Shown here piece by piece: positions 23,416-35,656 of a DNA stretch of 64,000 nt. This stretch comes from Deinococcus humi (lineage in GTDB: Bacteria; Deinococcota; Deinococci; Deinococcales; Deinococcaceae), in contig NZ_JACHFL010000005.1 in the NCBI RefSeq assembly GCF_014201875.1, positions 62,001-126,000 on the forward strand. Direction: 5' to 3'. The notes below the pieces were generated by a model that made no database searches, had not been told where the DNA came from, and saw nothing but the letters and a program-made list of their open reading frames with translations. The position numbers and the translations under genes are program-made. How positions within the stretch are numbered: position 1 is the stretch's first letter; each line of letters starts with the position of its first letter.

Positions 23416-24573
23416 ATGAGGCAGCATGTCCAGTTTGTGGTGATCGGGGCGGGGGCGGCAGGTAGCGCGGCGGCCTATGCGCTGGCCAGACGTAGGCAGG
23501 ACGTGCTGCTGCTGGAACAGTTCCATGTCGGCCACGAGCGCGGCTCAAGCTTCGGGCCGTCGCGGATCTTCCGGCTGGCCTACGAGGAACCGGATTATGC
23601 CGGACTGGCGCAGGCAGCGCTGGCGTCATGGCGGGCGTTGGAACGCGAGTCGGGCCAGCAACTGTACTGGCAGACTGGGGGACTGGATCTCGGCCCTGCC
23701 GGAACGCCCAGTCTGGAAGCGGTTTACGCTTCCTTGAGCACGTTGGAGGTGTCTCCACAACGCATAAGCCGCCGTGAACTGGCCCGGCGCTACCCGCAGT
23801 GGCAGGTGCCCTCCGACTGGGAAGCGGTGTACTCGCCCGAGGCGGGCATCGTCAGTCCGCAACGGACCCTGAGGACGCTGACGGACCTCGCGCGCCACCA
23901 CGGGGCACAGGTCAAGGAAGGCGTGCTGGCGCTGGAGATCGAACCGGGCCAGCGCCCCACCGTCGTGACGAGCGCGGGCGTGGTGACCTGTGATCACCTG
24001 ATCGTGGCGGCGGGGGCGTGGTTGCCGAGCCTGGTGCCGGAGTTACAGGCTGTGCTGAGCGTAACGCTGGCGGCCTCCAGCTTCTACCGCCCGGACAACC
24101 TGAGCGCCTTTGGGCCGGAACGTTTTCCGGTGTTCATCACCCACGACGAATTTCAGGCGTACGGCTTTCCAGCATTCGACGTCCCCGGCGTGAAGCTGGG
24201 CGTGGACGTGGTGCGCCCCGTCACCACTGGCGAGACCCGCACCTTTGAGGTCCCCGCGCGGGTCATCGAGGCGTCCGACACGTTCATGCGGCGCTTTTTG
24301 CCAGGCGCCAGCGCCGTCATGGAACGCCAGACCTGCCTGATCACCCGCGTGCCGGGGGGCGATTTTATTCTCGCGCCGCATCCGGACTGCCCACAGGTCA
24401 CGCTGGCCTCGCCGTGTTCGGGCCACGGTTTCAAGTTCACGCCGCTGCTGGGCGAGTTGCTGGCAGCTCAGGCGCTGGGCGAGCGACATCCCTGGCACCT
24501 GCCGCGCTTCGCGCTGCCCTCCGGGGCTGGATGGCAGACCGCGAGGGAACAGCCCCTGACAGGAGGCTTATAG
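23416..24573 (+). CDS. Monomeric sarcosine oxidase / N-methyl amino acid oxidase family flavoprotein
   Basis: 385 aa. FAD-binding Rossmann motif VVIGAGAAGSAAAYALA at the N-terminus, then GSSFGPSRIFRLAYEE typical of the MSOX/SolA family, and the C-terminal FAD region SPCSGHGFKFTPLLGELL. The Cys in MERQTCLIT lies where MSOX carries its covalent flavin link, so covalent FAD is likely. These enzymes oxidise N-methyl or cyclic amino acids (sarcosine, N-methyltryptophan, pipecolate, proline) with O2 to give H2O2. It sits between two paralogous amino-acid-binding protein genes, suggesting that its substrate may be imported by that system (inference). Confidence 0.88.
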   Translation: MRQHVQFVVIGAGAAGSAAAYALARRRQDVLLLEQFHVGHERGSSFGPSRIFRLAYEEPDYAGLAQAALASWRALERESGQQLYWQTGGLDLGPAGTPSLEAVYASLSTLEVSPQRISRRELARRYPQWQVPSDWEAVYSPEAGIVSPQRTLRTLTDLARHHGAQVKEGVLALEIEPGQRPTVVTSAGVVTCDHLIVAAGAWLPSLVPELQAVLSVTLAASSFYRPDNLSAFGPERFPVFITHDEFQAYGFPAFDVPGVKLGVDVVRPVTTGETRTFEVPARVIEASDTFMRRFLPGASAVMERQTCLITRVPGGDFILAPHPDCPQVTLASPCSGHGFKFTPLLGELLAAQALGERHPWHLPRFALPSGAGWQTAREQPLTGGL

Positions 24574-24662
24574 TAAGACCCATTCCTTTCCTGTCCTGCC
24601 AGTGAAGCTGTCCTCCGCCCCTCTCAGCGGTCCTAACAGTAGGCCGTCATCAAGGAGAAACC

Positions 24663-25439
24663 ATGCGCGCACTCCGTTCCACGGTCGTTCTGGGCACCGC
24701 TCTGATCTTCGGGATCGCCACGTCCTCGCTGGCCCAGACCGCGCCCACGCTCACCAAAGGCGTGCTGAAGATCGCCGTGGAAGGCACCTACGCGCCGTTT
24801 ACCTTCAAGGACGACAAGGGTAATCTGACTGGCTTTGACGTGGATGTGGCGCGGGCGCTGGCGGCCAAGCTGGGCCTCAAGCCCGAATTTGTGCTGACCG
24901 AGTGGAGCGGCATCCTGGCAGGATTGCAGGCCAATAAATACGACGTGATCATCAACCAGGTGGGCATCACCGCCGAGCGGCAGAAGAGCATCGCCTTCAG
25001 CGATCCCTACGTCTTCAGCCGCCCGCAGATCGCCGTCCACAGCACCAGGGGACAGGAGTACAAGACGCTGGCGGACCTCAAGGGCAAGCGGGTGGGCGTC
25101 GGGCTGGGCACCGTGTTCGAGAAGGACCTGCGCGACGCGGGCGGCATCACCGTGGTGACGTACCCTGGCACCCCGGAGTACCTGGCAGACCTGGCCAGTG
25201 GCCGCCTGGACGCCATTTACAACGACCGCCTGCTGATCGGCTACCTGGCCAAATCGCAGGGCCTGCCCATCAAGGGTGTCGGCGACGCCGGTTCGGTGGA
25301 CAGCATGGGCATAGCGATGAAGAAGACCAACACGGGACTCAAGGCGGCGGTAGACGCCGCGCTCAAGAGCATGAAAGCCGACGGCACGCTGGCAAAGATC
25401 GGTCAGCAGTGGTTCGGGCAGGACGTCAGCAAACCCTGA
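24663..25439 (+). CDS. Amino-acid (cystine-type) ABC transporter substrate-binding protein, copy 2
   Basis: 258 aa with signal peptide ending SSLAQ. The sequence is very close to the gene at 22576 along its full length (GVLKIAVEGTYAPFTFKDD, EFVLTEWSGILAGLQANKYD, DLKGKRVGVGLG, WFGQDVSKP); by eye most positions are identical. Divergence is concentrated in the ligand-proximal loop after PQIAV and in the GDAGSVDSMG region, so the ligand may differ. SD AAGGAG precedes the ATG. It is followed by a hairpin and the permease gene on the same strand. Confidence 0.9.
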   Translation: MRALRSTVVLGTALIFGIATSSLAQTAPTLTKGVLKIAVEGTYAPFTFKDDKGNLTGFDVDVARALAAKLGLKPEFVLTEWSGILAGLQANKYDVIINQVGITAERQKSIAFSDPYVFSRPQIAVHSTRGQEYKTLADLKGKRVGVGLGTVFEKDLRDAGGITVVTYPGTPEYLADLASGRLDAIYNDRLLIGYLAKSQGLPIKGVGDAGSVDSMGIAMKKTNTGLKAAVDAALKSMKADGTLAKIGQQWFGQDVSKP

Positions 25440-25462
25440 AGTTCCGACCTGCAGAAAACCTC

Positions 25463-25489
25463 GCCCCTCCCCGTCAGACTGGGAGGGGC
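25463..25489 (+). terminator. GC-rich hairpin between binding protein and permease genes
   Basis: Stem GCCCCTCCC/GGGAGGGGC with no T-tract. It probably stabilises or partially terminates the binding-protein transcript so that the permease is made at a lower level. Confidence 0.55.
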
Positions 25490-25587
25490 TTGCGCTGGGG
25501 GAATAAGGGTCAACGGGAAGCCGCCTCCTTACGGTCTGACCGTCCCACTTTCCAGCCCTGAACCGGACCACAGAAGGAGCCGCTCCA

Positions 25588-26259
25588 TTGAACACCGAAC
25601 AACTACAACTGATTCTTCAAAGTGCCTGGGCCGCCGTGCCCACACTGCTCGTCGGAGCGCAGCTCACCATCGGCTTCGCGCTGGCGGCGATGGTGCTGGG
25701 CCTGCCGCTGGGCCTGATCGTGACGCTGCTGCGGCTGTACGCGCCGGGACCGGTGCGCGGACTGGCGTCGCTGTACGTGTCGTTCATCCGCGGCACGCCG
25801 CTGCTGGTGCAGATCTTCGTGATCTACTACGGGCTGCCCAGCCTGGGGATCACCCTCAGTCCGGTGGTGGGCGGAGTCCTGGCCCTGACCCTGAACGCCG
25901 CTGCCTACCTGTCGGAGACCATGCGCGCCGCCATCCTGAGCATTCCCAGGGGCCAGCGCGAGGCCGCCTACAGCCTGGGCCTGAGCCGCGCGCAAACCAT
26001 GCGGCTGGTGATCCTGCCGCAGGCGGCGCGGGTGGCGCTGCCCAGTCTCGGCAACAGCCTGATCGGGCTGGTCAAGGACACCTCGCTGGTGTCGGTGATC
26101 ACGGTGGTGGAACTGCTGCGCAGCGCGCAACTGGTGATCGCCCGCACCTTCGAGCCGTTCGGTCCGTACCTGGCTGCCGCGCTGATCTACTGGGCCATCT
26201 CCAGCGCGCTGGAAGTGGTGCAGCGGCGGCTGGAACGGCGCTTCTCGCGGGGAAGCTAA
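25588..26259 (+). CDS. Amino-acid ABC transporter permease (HisM/TcyL type)
   Basis: 223 aa from a TTG start with a strong AGAAGGAG ribosome site. About five TM segments; the polar-amino-acid permease signatures SFIRGTPLLVQIFVIYYGLP and the EAA loop (QREAAYSLGLSRAQTMRLVILPQA) that contacts the ATPase are intact. It probably serves one or both binding proteins upstream. No ATP-binding subunit gene adjoins it, so the ATPase is supplied from elsewhere. Confidence 0.9.
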   Translation: MNTEQLQLILQSAWAAVPTLLVGAQLTIGFALAAMVLGLPLGLIVTLLRLYAPGPVRGLASLYVSFIRGTPLLVQIFVIYYGLPSLGITLSPVVGGVLALTLNAAAYLSETMRAAILSIPRGQREAAYSLGLSRAQTMRLVILPQAARVALPSLGNSLIGLVKDTSLVSVITVVELLRSAQLVIARTFEPFGPYLAAALIYWAISSALEVVQRRLERRFSRGS

Positions 26260-26269
26260 CGGGTCAGGG

Positions 26270-27312
26270 TCAGGCTGCCCGCGCCCGCCTGACTCTCCCC
26301 TGCTTCAGTGCTTTCTCGCTCTCCAGCAGCCGTTTCAAGGCTGCCTCGCTGCGGCTCAGGCCTTCGAGTTCCGCGGGGAGGCGTCCGGCACGGGGTTCGT
26401 AGTCGTCCAGCACCTTGCCCTCCAGATAACGGTCAAAGATCACCGGGCAGATGTAGCTGCCGCGCGTGACGGCAGGCGTGTTGCCCAGATCCTCGGCCAC
26501 ATGCTTGACGCACTCCACCAGCACCTTGCGGGCCGCGCGCTCGGTCTCCGCCACGCCAGCCTCGGCCAGATACTCGGCCGCCAGCAGCGTGCCGCCCCAG
26601 GTGCGGAAGTCCTTGGCCGTGAAAGGGCCGATCACCTCTTTCAGGTAATTGTTCAGCTCCGGGGCGTGGACGCGGCGTCGGCTCTCCTCTGCTACCGTCT
26701 GGAACAGCCACGGGCCGGGCAGTTCCAGGAGTTTCCCGATGTTGTTCGCCAGCGTGGCGTTGCGCGTGGCCTTGTGCTGCTCGATGCCGTGCTTGCCCCG
26801 GAAGTGGAAGGTGACCAGGCTGCCCTCCACCGTGACGTGCTGCTGGCGCAAGGTGCTGAGGCCATAGGTCTTGTGCCGCCGGGCGTAGGCGTCGCTGCCC
26901 ACCCGGAAATGCGCGACATGCAGCAGCCGGGTCATCAGGGCCATCACCTTGCGCGGCGGGAGGCCCTGGAGGCGCAGGTCGCCGGTGGTCACCTCGCGAA
27001 GCGTCGGCAGCGCGGTGGCAAAACGCGTCAGCCGCTGCCACTTCTTCAGGGCCCCGGCCTGCACGAAATCGGGATGGTAGCGGTATTGCAGCCGTCCGGC
27101 GGCGTCCCGGCCAAAGGCCTGCAACTCGGCGTCGGCGTCGGGCGAGACAAACACGTCGGTGTAGGCGGGCGGCACGGCCAGGCTGGCGATGCGCGAGATC
27201 CCGTCCTCATCCTGGTAGGGCGTTCCATCTGGCCAGAAGTACTTAAATTTTTTCGGATCGTTGCCCTCGCGGCGCAGGTACTCCTCCTGCAGGAGGTCGG
27301 TACGGCCCGGCA

Positions 27313-27313
<1 letters not shown>
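26270..27313 (-). CDS. DNA topoisomerase IB (poxvirus/eukaryote-like)
   Basis: 347 aa from [13 protein letters not shown], whose ATG overlaps the upstream stop (TGATG). An SD-like GGAGGAG precedes it. Type IB enzymes nick one strand through a 3'-phosphotyrosyl link and relax supercoils without ATP. Landmarks: [55 protein letters not shown] and the catalytic Tyr in TRGSYICP. Deinococcus radiodurans is known to have such an enzyme. Coupling to the glycosylase frame upstream makes a DNA-maintenance operon. Confidence 0.95.
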
Positions 27314-29610
<2,297 letters not shown>

Positions 29611-29723
29611 GCCGCAGTCTTGTGCACGGTTGCAACAGGGACGGTAAGAAGACACCGGTTGGGGCTTAGCCAAATCTGAAGGCGGACCACCCCTCCTGGG
29701 GCAGCCCACCCTGACAGAGCAAC

Positions 29724-30248
29724 CTACCTGACCCTGACCCGGAAACCCAGCTTCACGGTCTCATCTTTTTTCAAATCGGTGACCGTCCAGCGCACGTTCG
29801 TGTAGGTTTCCGGCGGCGCGGGCTGCTGCCGCGTAATGCCCGTACCGTTTTCGGTGACGGTCACGCCCCGCGTCGGTTTCGGGCTGTACGTGCGGCCTCC
29901 GTCCACGCTGTAGGCCACCGTCCAGCGCGCGCTGTCCGGGGTCACCCCACCGCTGAGGACGGTTTCGCGGGGAATGGGAACCCCCACCGTGACCTGGGCA
30001 ATCGCCTTGCCCCGGACATTCCGCACGGTAATCTCCTCACGCAGGATGTCGCCGGACTGCACGGCGCGGGGACTCTGGATGAACTGCTCCACGCGCTTGC
30101 CGCCCTGCAGGCTGACCTTGACCAGATCCTGCGCCATGACGAAGCTCACACCGTTCCTGATGACTGGCGCTGGTCCAGGGGCCGACTGGGCCAGCGTCAG
30201 CCCAGCCAGCCCCAGTCCGGTCAGCAGGACACGCGGGGCCACGCCCAT
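29724..30248 (-). CDS. Secreted protein with DUF11-like beta domain, unknown function
   Basis: 174 aa. Signal peptide ([21 protein letters not shown]), then a beta-rich mature part with [32 protein letters not shown] and [21 protein letters not shown], resembling DUF11/conserved-repeat proteins in which a bacterial Ig-like module is used in surface proteins. It starts 7 nt after the carA stop, so it is probably co-transcribed with carA. No enzymatic motif is seen. Confidence 0.75.
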   Translation of the reverse strand: MGVAPRVLLTGLGLAGLTLAQSAPGPAPVIRNGVSFVMAQDLVKVSLQGGKRVEQFIQSPRAVQSGDILREEITVRNVRGKAIAQVTVGVPIPRETVLSGGVTPDSARWTVAYSVDGGRTYSPKPTRGVTVTENGTGITRQQPAPPETYTNVRWTVTDLKKDETVKLGFRVRVR

Positions 30249-30255
30249 GCCTGGC

Positions 30256-31440
<1,185 letters not shown>

Positions 31441-31567
31441 GGTTCTCCCTTCCATTCGCGCCTCACAGGACGCACTTCATGGCGTGTGCAGTGCATGGTG
31501 CGGAGCGTAGGACACGCCCAGCGTCCCCCGGCCCGGTTGCCTATTATCCACGCTCGGCGCAGGGCGA

Positions 31568-31602
31568 CGCCCGCCCCGGCTCACGTTCTGCCGGGGCGGG
31601 CG
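31568..31602. terminator. Strong hairpin downstream of the 608-aa secreted protein gene
   Basis: 13-bp perfect GC stem CGCCCGCCCCGGC/GCCGGGGCGGGCG with a 9-nt loop and no T-tract. It lies between that gene and carA and may limit read-through into carA. Confidence 0.6.
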
Positions 31603-31616
31603 CTGGGCGGAGCAGT

Positions 31617-33443
31617 TTACCAGCGGTACAACACGCTGGATTTGCTGGTGATCACGTTGCCCTGCACGGTACGCTGCACCGTCTGGCCGTCGTAGCGATT
31701 GATCAGGTCCGCCATCAGATCGCTGACCCCGCCGATCATGCCCGACATCATCTCGCCGTCGCTCAGTCCCTCATCCTCGAACATCATGTCCGCATCCATG
31801 TCGTCCGTGCTGTTCGTCCCGGTGGAGACCGCCCGGCCCTTGCCCGAGCGGCTGGGAGCCGCCGGAACGTCCGCAACGGCGGGAGCTTCCGGCATCTGTG
31901 CCGCATCGTCATCCGCTCTGTCCATCTCGTCCAGCATTTCGCCGCTCCCCAGACCACTCAGCATGAGTTTCGAGATTTCCTCGCCGCTGACGTCCTGTGG
32001 ATTGGGGGCGTAGGTCCAGCCGGCGGAAGAACGCGGGTTGATGCCAGCCGCAATAAAGCCCGCGTCCTGGGCCAGCGCCCCGGCACTTTCGTCCAGGGCA
32101 GCCTCCAGGGCGGTCTGGCTGAAGGCGGTGATCAGGTAGTCGCCCCGGAAGGCGTAGACCATGTTCAGCTGTCCCAGCAGGTCATCCACCATCTTCAGGC
32201 TGCTGCTGGCCGCCGCACCCATCCCGTCAGGCATGGACCGGCCCACGCTGCCCAGCGCGTCGTCCTTGATGATGCCCTTCAGGCTGTCAGACACGCCCGC
32301 GATGGCCGCGTTCACGCTGCTGGCGTATGCGGGCATCTGCGCCTTTGCGGCGTCCATATCCGCAACACGCTGGTAGGTCACGCTGTACTTCAGACCCGAC
32401 AGCGGGTCGCTGGCCGTCAGCCCGGACTTGAGGCCCCCCGCCAGCGTGACCTGCGCGCACTCGTGGCCCAGCCACGCCGCCGAGCGTTCCAGGTGGCTGG
32501 CGAGCTGGCTGTCGGTCAGGAATCCCAGCGGATCGAGCAGATCCACGCGGGTCAGCCAGCGCCCCAGGTACGCGCCGGACTCGCGGTGACAGGCCGAGGC
32601 CACCACGTTCTCGGCGTCGGCGGGAATGATGTCCTGTACAGCGAAATCGGTACTGTCGGTCAAGATGCGGTACAGCGGCTGGTCCTTGCCCTGCGCGTTG
32701 GCGGCGTGCGCCGAGGTGGCCGTCAGCCCTCCGGCCCTGGTGGTGAAGCCCGCCACGTACTGTCCGAGCGTGTCCAGCGCATCCACGACCGGCGACAGCA
32801 GGCGCGGCAGCATGGTGGCCTTGCCCAGCGCGCCGCGAATGACCTTGGCGGTGGCCGAGAAGTTGAGAAAGAGCGACAGTTCCTGCTGGCCCAGCGCCCG
32901 CTGGGGCACGGTGTAGGCCGCCGAATTCATCAGCCGGGGGGCCGCCTTGCCGCTCAGGCGGCCCAGGTAGCCCATCAGCAGATCCTTGTTGGTGGAGACG
33001 TAGACCAGCCCATTGGACATCCCGGCAAAGGTCTCGCCCTGCCGCGAAAAGGTGTAGTTGCCCACCCGCGCACCCCTCGTGGGTTCCATCAGGCTGGAGA
33101 AGAACTCGCCGGACAGCCTGTCCACGCGCGAGACTGCGAGCAGTTCTGGCGAGAAGACACTGCCGGCGTTGCCCACGGAGAAGACGCCCGCCACAGCTTC
33201 CTGACCCAGCGAGCCTTTCACGATCTGCTGAAAGCCAGCGATCATCTGGCCGCCTTCCTCGCCCCCGGTCATGCTGTTGGCCGCCGAGGCCAGCAACCCG
33301 GCAAAACGGTCAATGGCCCCGCCCGCATTCTTCGTCTCCAGCGTGAGGAGCGCCCCGGCGGGCAACTGCTCGGAAAGGGAGGCGGCCCGCGCCGTGGTGG
33401 CTGTACCGAGTAGAAGGGCCGTCAGGATCAGAGCGTTTCTCAT
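31617..33443 (-). CDS. Large secreted protein, possibly DUF3352-like, unknown function
   Basis: 608 aa. Signal peptide MRNALILTALLLGTATTARAA. The mature part repeats a pattern of paired helices and strands around LPAGALLTLETKN, LLAVSRVDRLSGEFFSSL, YVSTNKDLLMGYLGRLSG and MVYAFRGDYLITAFSQTAL, as in DUF3352 proteins that measure or bind unknown ligands. There is a low-complexity acidic region near residues 500-560 (AQMPEAPAVADVPAAPSRSG, then TDDMDADMMFEDEG). Only one notable Cys pair. The function is unknown. It has its own leaderless -10 box. Confidence 0.75.
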   Translation of the reverse strand: MRNALILTALLLGTATTARAASLSEQLPAGALLTLETKNAGGAIDRFAGLLASAANSMTGGEEGGQMIAGFQQIVKGSLGQEAVAGVFSVGNAGSVFSPELLAVSRVDRLSGEFFSSLMEPTRGARVGNYTFSRQGETFAGMSNGLVYVSTNKDLLMGYLGRLSGKAAPRLMNSAAYTVPQRALGQQELSLFLNFSATAKVIRGALGKATMLPRLLSPVVDALDTLGQYVAGFTTRAGGLTATSAHAANAQGKDQPLYRILTDSTDFAVQDIIPADAENVVASACHRESGAYLGRWLTRVDLLDPLGFLTDSQLASHLERSAAWLGHECAQVTLAGGLKSGLTASDPLSGLKYSVTYQRVADMDAAKAQMPAYASSVNAAIAGVSDSLKGIIKDDALGSVGRSMPDGMGAAASSSLKMVDDLLGQLNMVYAFRGDYLITAFSQTALEAALDESAGALAQDAGFIAAGINPRSSAGWTYAPNPQDVSGEEISKLMLSGLGSGEMLDEMDRADDDAAQMPEAPAVADVPAAPSRSGKGRAVSTGTNSTDDMDADMMFEDEGLSDGEMMSGMIGGVSDLMADLINRYDGQTVQRTVQGNVITSKSSVLYRW

Positions 33444-33449
33444 GGCAAC

Positions 33450-33455
33450 ATCATA
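33450..33455 (-). promoter_or_regulatory. Leaderless -10 box for the 608-aa secreted protein
   Basis: TATGAT, 6 nt before the ATG on the minus strand. Confidence 0.6.
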
Positions 33456-33461
33456 AGGAAC

Positions 33462-33747
33462 TCAAGAGCGCAACGAATCACAAATTAGGTGGAGCTGGGG
33501 TGGCCCCCGAAAATCAATAAACGCCATTCGCCCCTGGTTCGTCTGGCCATTCTCAGGTGGAAAGACCATCGCGACCGCTCTGTCGGGCAGCAACGCGGCC
33601 CGGACCAGGCGGCGGCCGACAACCCTGGCGCTGGAAGGCGGGCAAGACCCTGAGCGACTCCAGGAAGAGCGTCCGCTAGAGGTACGCTGCCTTCTGTTCG
33701 TCGCTGCGCGGATCGGCGGCGATCACACTGACGTGTTCGGCGATCCC
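33462..33747 (-). pseudogene. Remnant of a GNAT acetyltransferase gene
   Basis: Minus-strand reading gives GIAEHVSVIAADPRSDEQ, AAYL, a TAG at 33676-33678, RTLFLESLRVLPAFQRQG, and after one extra base (AA at 33621-33622) VGRRLVRAALLPDRAVAMVF, then PPENGQTNQGRMAFIDF and a natural stop at 33462. VLPAFQRQG-VGRRLV is the acetyl-CoA-binding motif A of GNAT enzymes. The TAG sits where a Trp codon would fit (TGG to TAG). Two lesions and loss of the N-terminus indicate a decayed gene. The rest of the gap, 33748-33851, shows only a short tail-like fragment (PRFETPVDLAAIAEDTRLP then stop). Confidence 0.55.
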
Positions 33748-33851
33748 TCAGTCAGCATCCTGTTTTCCCTCACACCGTCGTCAGAGGTCAGGGCAACCGC
33801 GTGTCCTCTGCGATGGCGGCGAGGTCAACGGGCGTCTCAAAACGCGGCTGT

Positions 33852-34376
33852 TCATTTTGGTGTAATCGGCAGATAGTTCAGCAGGTCCAGGAACGGTGGT
33901 TTGATCCCCGAGAGGCGCAGCATCACGCCGATCTGGGCGGTGTGGCGCATCTCGTGAATCAGGACGTGCCACACCAAGCCGTCCAGCACGGCAGCATCTT
34001 TGCCGTCTGAACCGCCCAGCGTCACCATGCGCCCCAGCTCTGGCGCAGACAGGCTCGGGAGATAGCGCTGGGTGCTGGCCTCCACGGCTCTCCAATAGTC
34101 CAACAGGGTCGCCAGGGGAAACTCGGCGAAGAAGGGGCCGTCGCCCGCCTGCTCCAGGGCCGGGTACGCGGCCCAGATGGGGGTATCGCGCAGGAAATCC
34201 TCGTGAATCCAGGAATCCTCGACCATGGGGATATGGAGGATCAGGTCCTTGACGCAGTGGAAGCGCTGGCCGTCCAACATGGGCCTGGACAGCACCTCGT
34301 CCGGCACTCCTTCCAGCACGGCCCACAGGTCACGCCGGGCACGGATGAGATAGGCATAGGTTTCAGGAATATTCAC
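33852..34376 (-). CDS. DinB family (putative metal-dependent thiol transferase fold)
   Basis: 174 aa, a four-helix bundle of the DinB/YfiT type. The metal-ligand His pattern is visible: an N-terminal HCVKDLILHI and the C-terminal HVLIHEMRHTAQIGVMLR. Family members include bacillithiol and mycothiol S-transferases and many of unknown activity; here no substrate can be given. Its ATG overlaps the RIO kinase stop (ATGA), implying co-translation. Confidence 0.85.
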   Translation of the reverse strand: MNIPETYAYLIRARRDLWAVLEGVPDEVLSRPMLDGQRFHCVKDLILHIPMVEDSWIHEDFLRDTPIWAAYPALEQAGDGPFFAEFPLATLLDYWRAVEASTQRYLPSLSAPELGRMVTLGGSDGKDAAVLDGLVWHVLIHEMRHTAQIGVMLRLSGIKPPFLDLLNYLPITPK

Positions 34377-35257
34377 GGCAGCACGATCCGGGGTTCAGGC
34401 CCCTTGCCGCGGGCCAGACGCTGGGCCTCACGTAGGGTGGCCTCACCGTCGACCTGGACACCGTGCTTGCGAAAGGAAGTGGCCAGACTGTGGGCGTCGC
34501 GTCGCAGCAGTTCCTGAAAGTGGGGATTCTGGCGCGTGGTCAGTTGTGGAAAGTCGATCATGATCACCTTGTTCTCCCACCACAACAGGTTGTAGGTGCT
34601 GTAGTCGCCGTGGGCGTAACCCAGTCGCAGCAGATCGGCCAGGCCCTGCACAGCTTGCTGCCAAGCGCTCTGCGCTTCTTCCGGAGTTAGCCGGGCCTCG
34701 CTCAGGCGCGGGGCCACGTGGTCCTCGGTGCCGATCAGACGCATCAGCACGGCGGGGGTGGTGGCGTCGTAGTCGAACGGAAAGGGGCCAACCAGCGGTT
34801 CAGGCACGTTCAGCCCTGCCCGCCACAGCGTCCACAGATGGGCATACTCGGCGCTGACCCAGCCCGCCTGAAGCATCTCCAGCCCCTTGCGGCTGCGGGC
34901 CCCCATGGCGCGAGCGGCGCGTTCGTCCAGAATGACCTGGCCTTCGCGGTACACGGCGTCGTTCTTGAAACTGCGGGCTTCCAGTTCGCGGTACAACTTG
35001 ACCAGCACGCTGCCGCGCGGGCCCCGGGCCACGTAGGCGGTGGCCTCCTTGCCGCTCTTGAGTTCGGCCACGATCTCGGTGATGTGGCCCAGATCGATCA
35101 GTCGGCGAATGGTGTCATCCGCGATCCTGTCGGGATCCTCGGCGGTCAGGTCATCGAGCCTGCGGCGGCCCAGCAGCTTCTTTTTCTTGGACGTTCCGCG
35201 GCGCTGCGGCGCGCGGTCGGCATCCTCCAGCTCGGCATCGAGCCAGCGGGCATTCAT
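34373..35257 (-). CDS. RIO-type atypical Ser/Thr protein kinase
   Basis: 294 aa. A basic N-terminal segment (GTSKKKKLLGRRRL) precedes the kinase fold. ATP-binding loop EIVAELKSGKEATAYVARG with the Lys in SVLVKLYR; catalytic loop YAHGDYSTYNLLWW (HGDxxxxN); metal-binding IDFPQLT in place of DFG, as in RIO1. RIO kinases act in ribosome maturation in archaea and eukaryotes; in bacteria their targets are poorly known. It lies in a minus-strand unit small ORF - RIO - DinB. Confidence 0.92.
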   Translation of the reverse strand: MNARWLDAELEDADRAPQRRGTSKKKKLLGRRRLDDLTAEDPDRIADDTIRRLIDLGHITEIVAELKSGKEATAYVARGPRGSVLVKLYRELEARSFKNDAVYREGQVILDERAARAMGARSRKGLEMLQAGWVSAEYAHLWTLWRAGLNVPEPLVGPFPFDYDATTPAVLMRLIGTEDHVAPRLSEARLTPEEAQSAWQQAVQGLADLLRLGYAHGDYSTYNLLWWENKVIMIDFPQLTTRQNPHFQELLRRDAHSLATSFRKHGVQVDGEATLREAQRLARGKGPEPRIVLP

Positions 35258-35272
35258 GGATGCCTCTGGGGA

Positions 35273-35401
35273 TCAGGCCAACGTGGGACCAACGTCAGAG
35301 GCAGCGACAAAACTTGAATCAGCAAAATAGCTCCAATTTGCGGGAGTGAGGATTCCTATGCTTCGGGCCATCGGAAAACCAGTGATGTTGATTTCAGTCA
35401 T
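35273..35401 (-). CDS. Small ORF (42 aa) with consensus ribosome-binding site, unknown function
   Basis: The ATG at 35401 is preceded by AAGGAGGT with a short spacer, the strongest Shine-Dalgarno in this part of the window. The peptide begins MTEINITGFPMARSIGILTP and ends AASDVGPTLA; it is uncharged in the middle, with WSYF aromatic cluster and no signal peptide. The stop is 15 nt before the RIO kinase ATG. Codon use is AT-richer than the neighbours. It may be a leader peptide, a small functional protein, or a ribosome-loading ORF. I recognise no family. Confidence 0.5.
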   Translation of the reverse strand: MTEINITGFPMARSIGILTPANWSYFADSSFVAASDVGPTLA

Positions 35402-35526
35402 ATGCGCACCTCCTTGATTGGTGATGCCAGGAGCGTAGCAGGGAATCGGCTAGAGCGAAATGGGGATAGGCCATCATGCCTAATGGGGTAAACGTCACGT
35501 TCCGGCCCTGGCAGGCACACACGACG

Positions 35527-35566
35527 AAGCCGCGCCCCACAATCACTGGGGGCGCGGCTTGTTTTG
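35527..35566 (+). terminator. 12-bp hairpin, terminator-like on the plus strand
   Basis: Perfect stem AAGCCGCGCCCC/GGGGCGCGGCTT with a ~10-nt loop, then GTTTTGG on the plus strand. No plus-strand gene precedes it; on the minus strand it would fold inside the long leader of the small ORF/RIO unit. Confidence 0.55.
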
Positions 35567-35656
35567 GCGCTGCTCTGATCTTTGGTACTGGGAAGGCGAG
35601 GCTTCCTCCGGGCTGGATTGCGAACACACCGTTGGCGTTCCCATTCCGGTAGGAAC

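Noticed and set aside
31479..33413. Long plus-strand frame (~644 codons)
   Set aside because: Antisense to the secreted 608-aa protein, which has a signal peptide and a -10 box; composition is typical of antisense frames.
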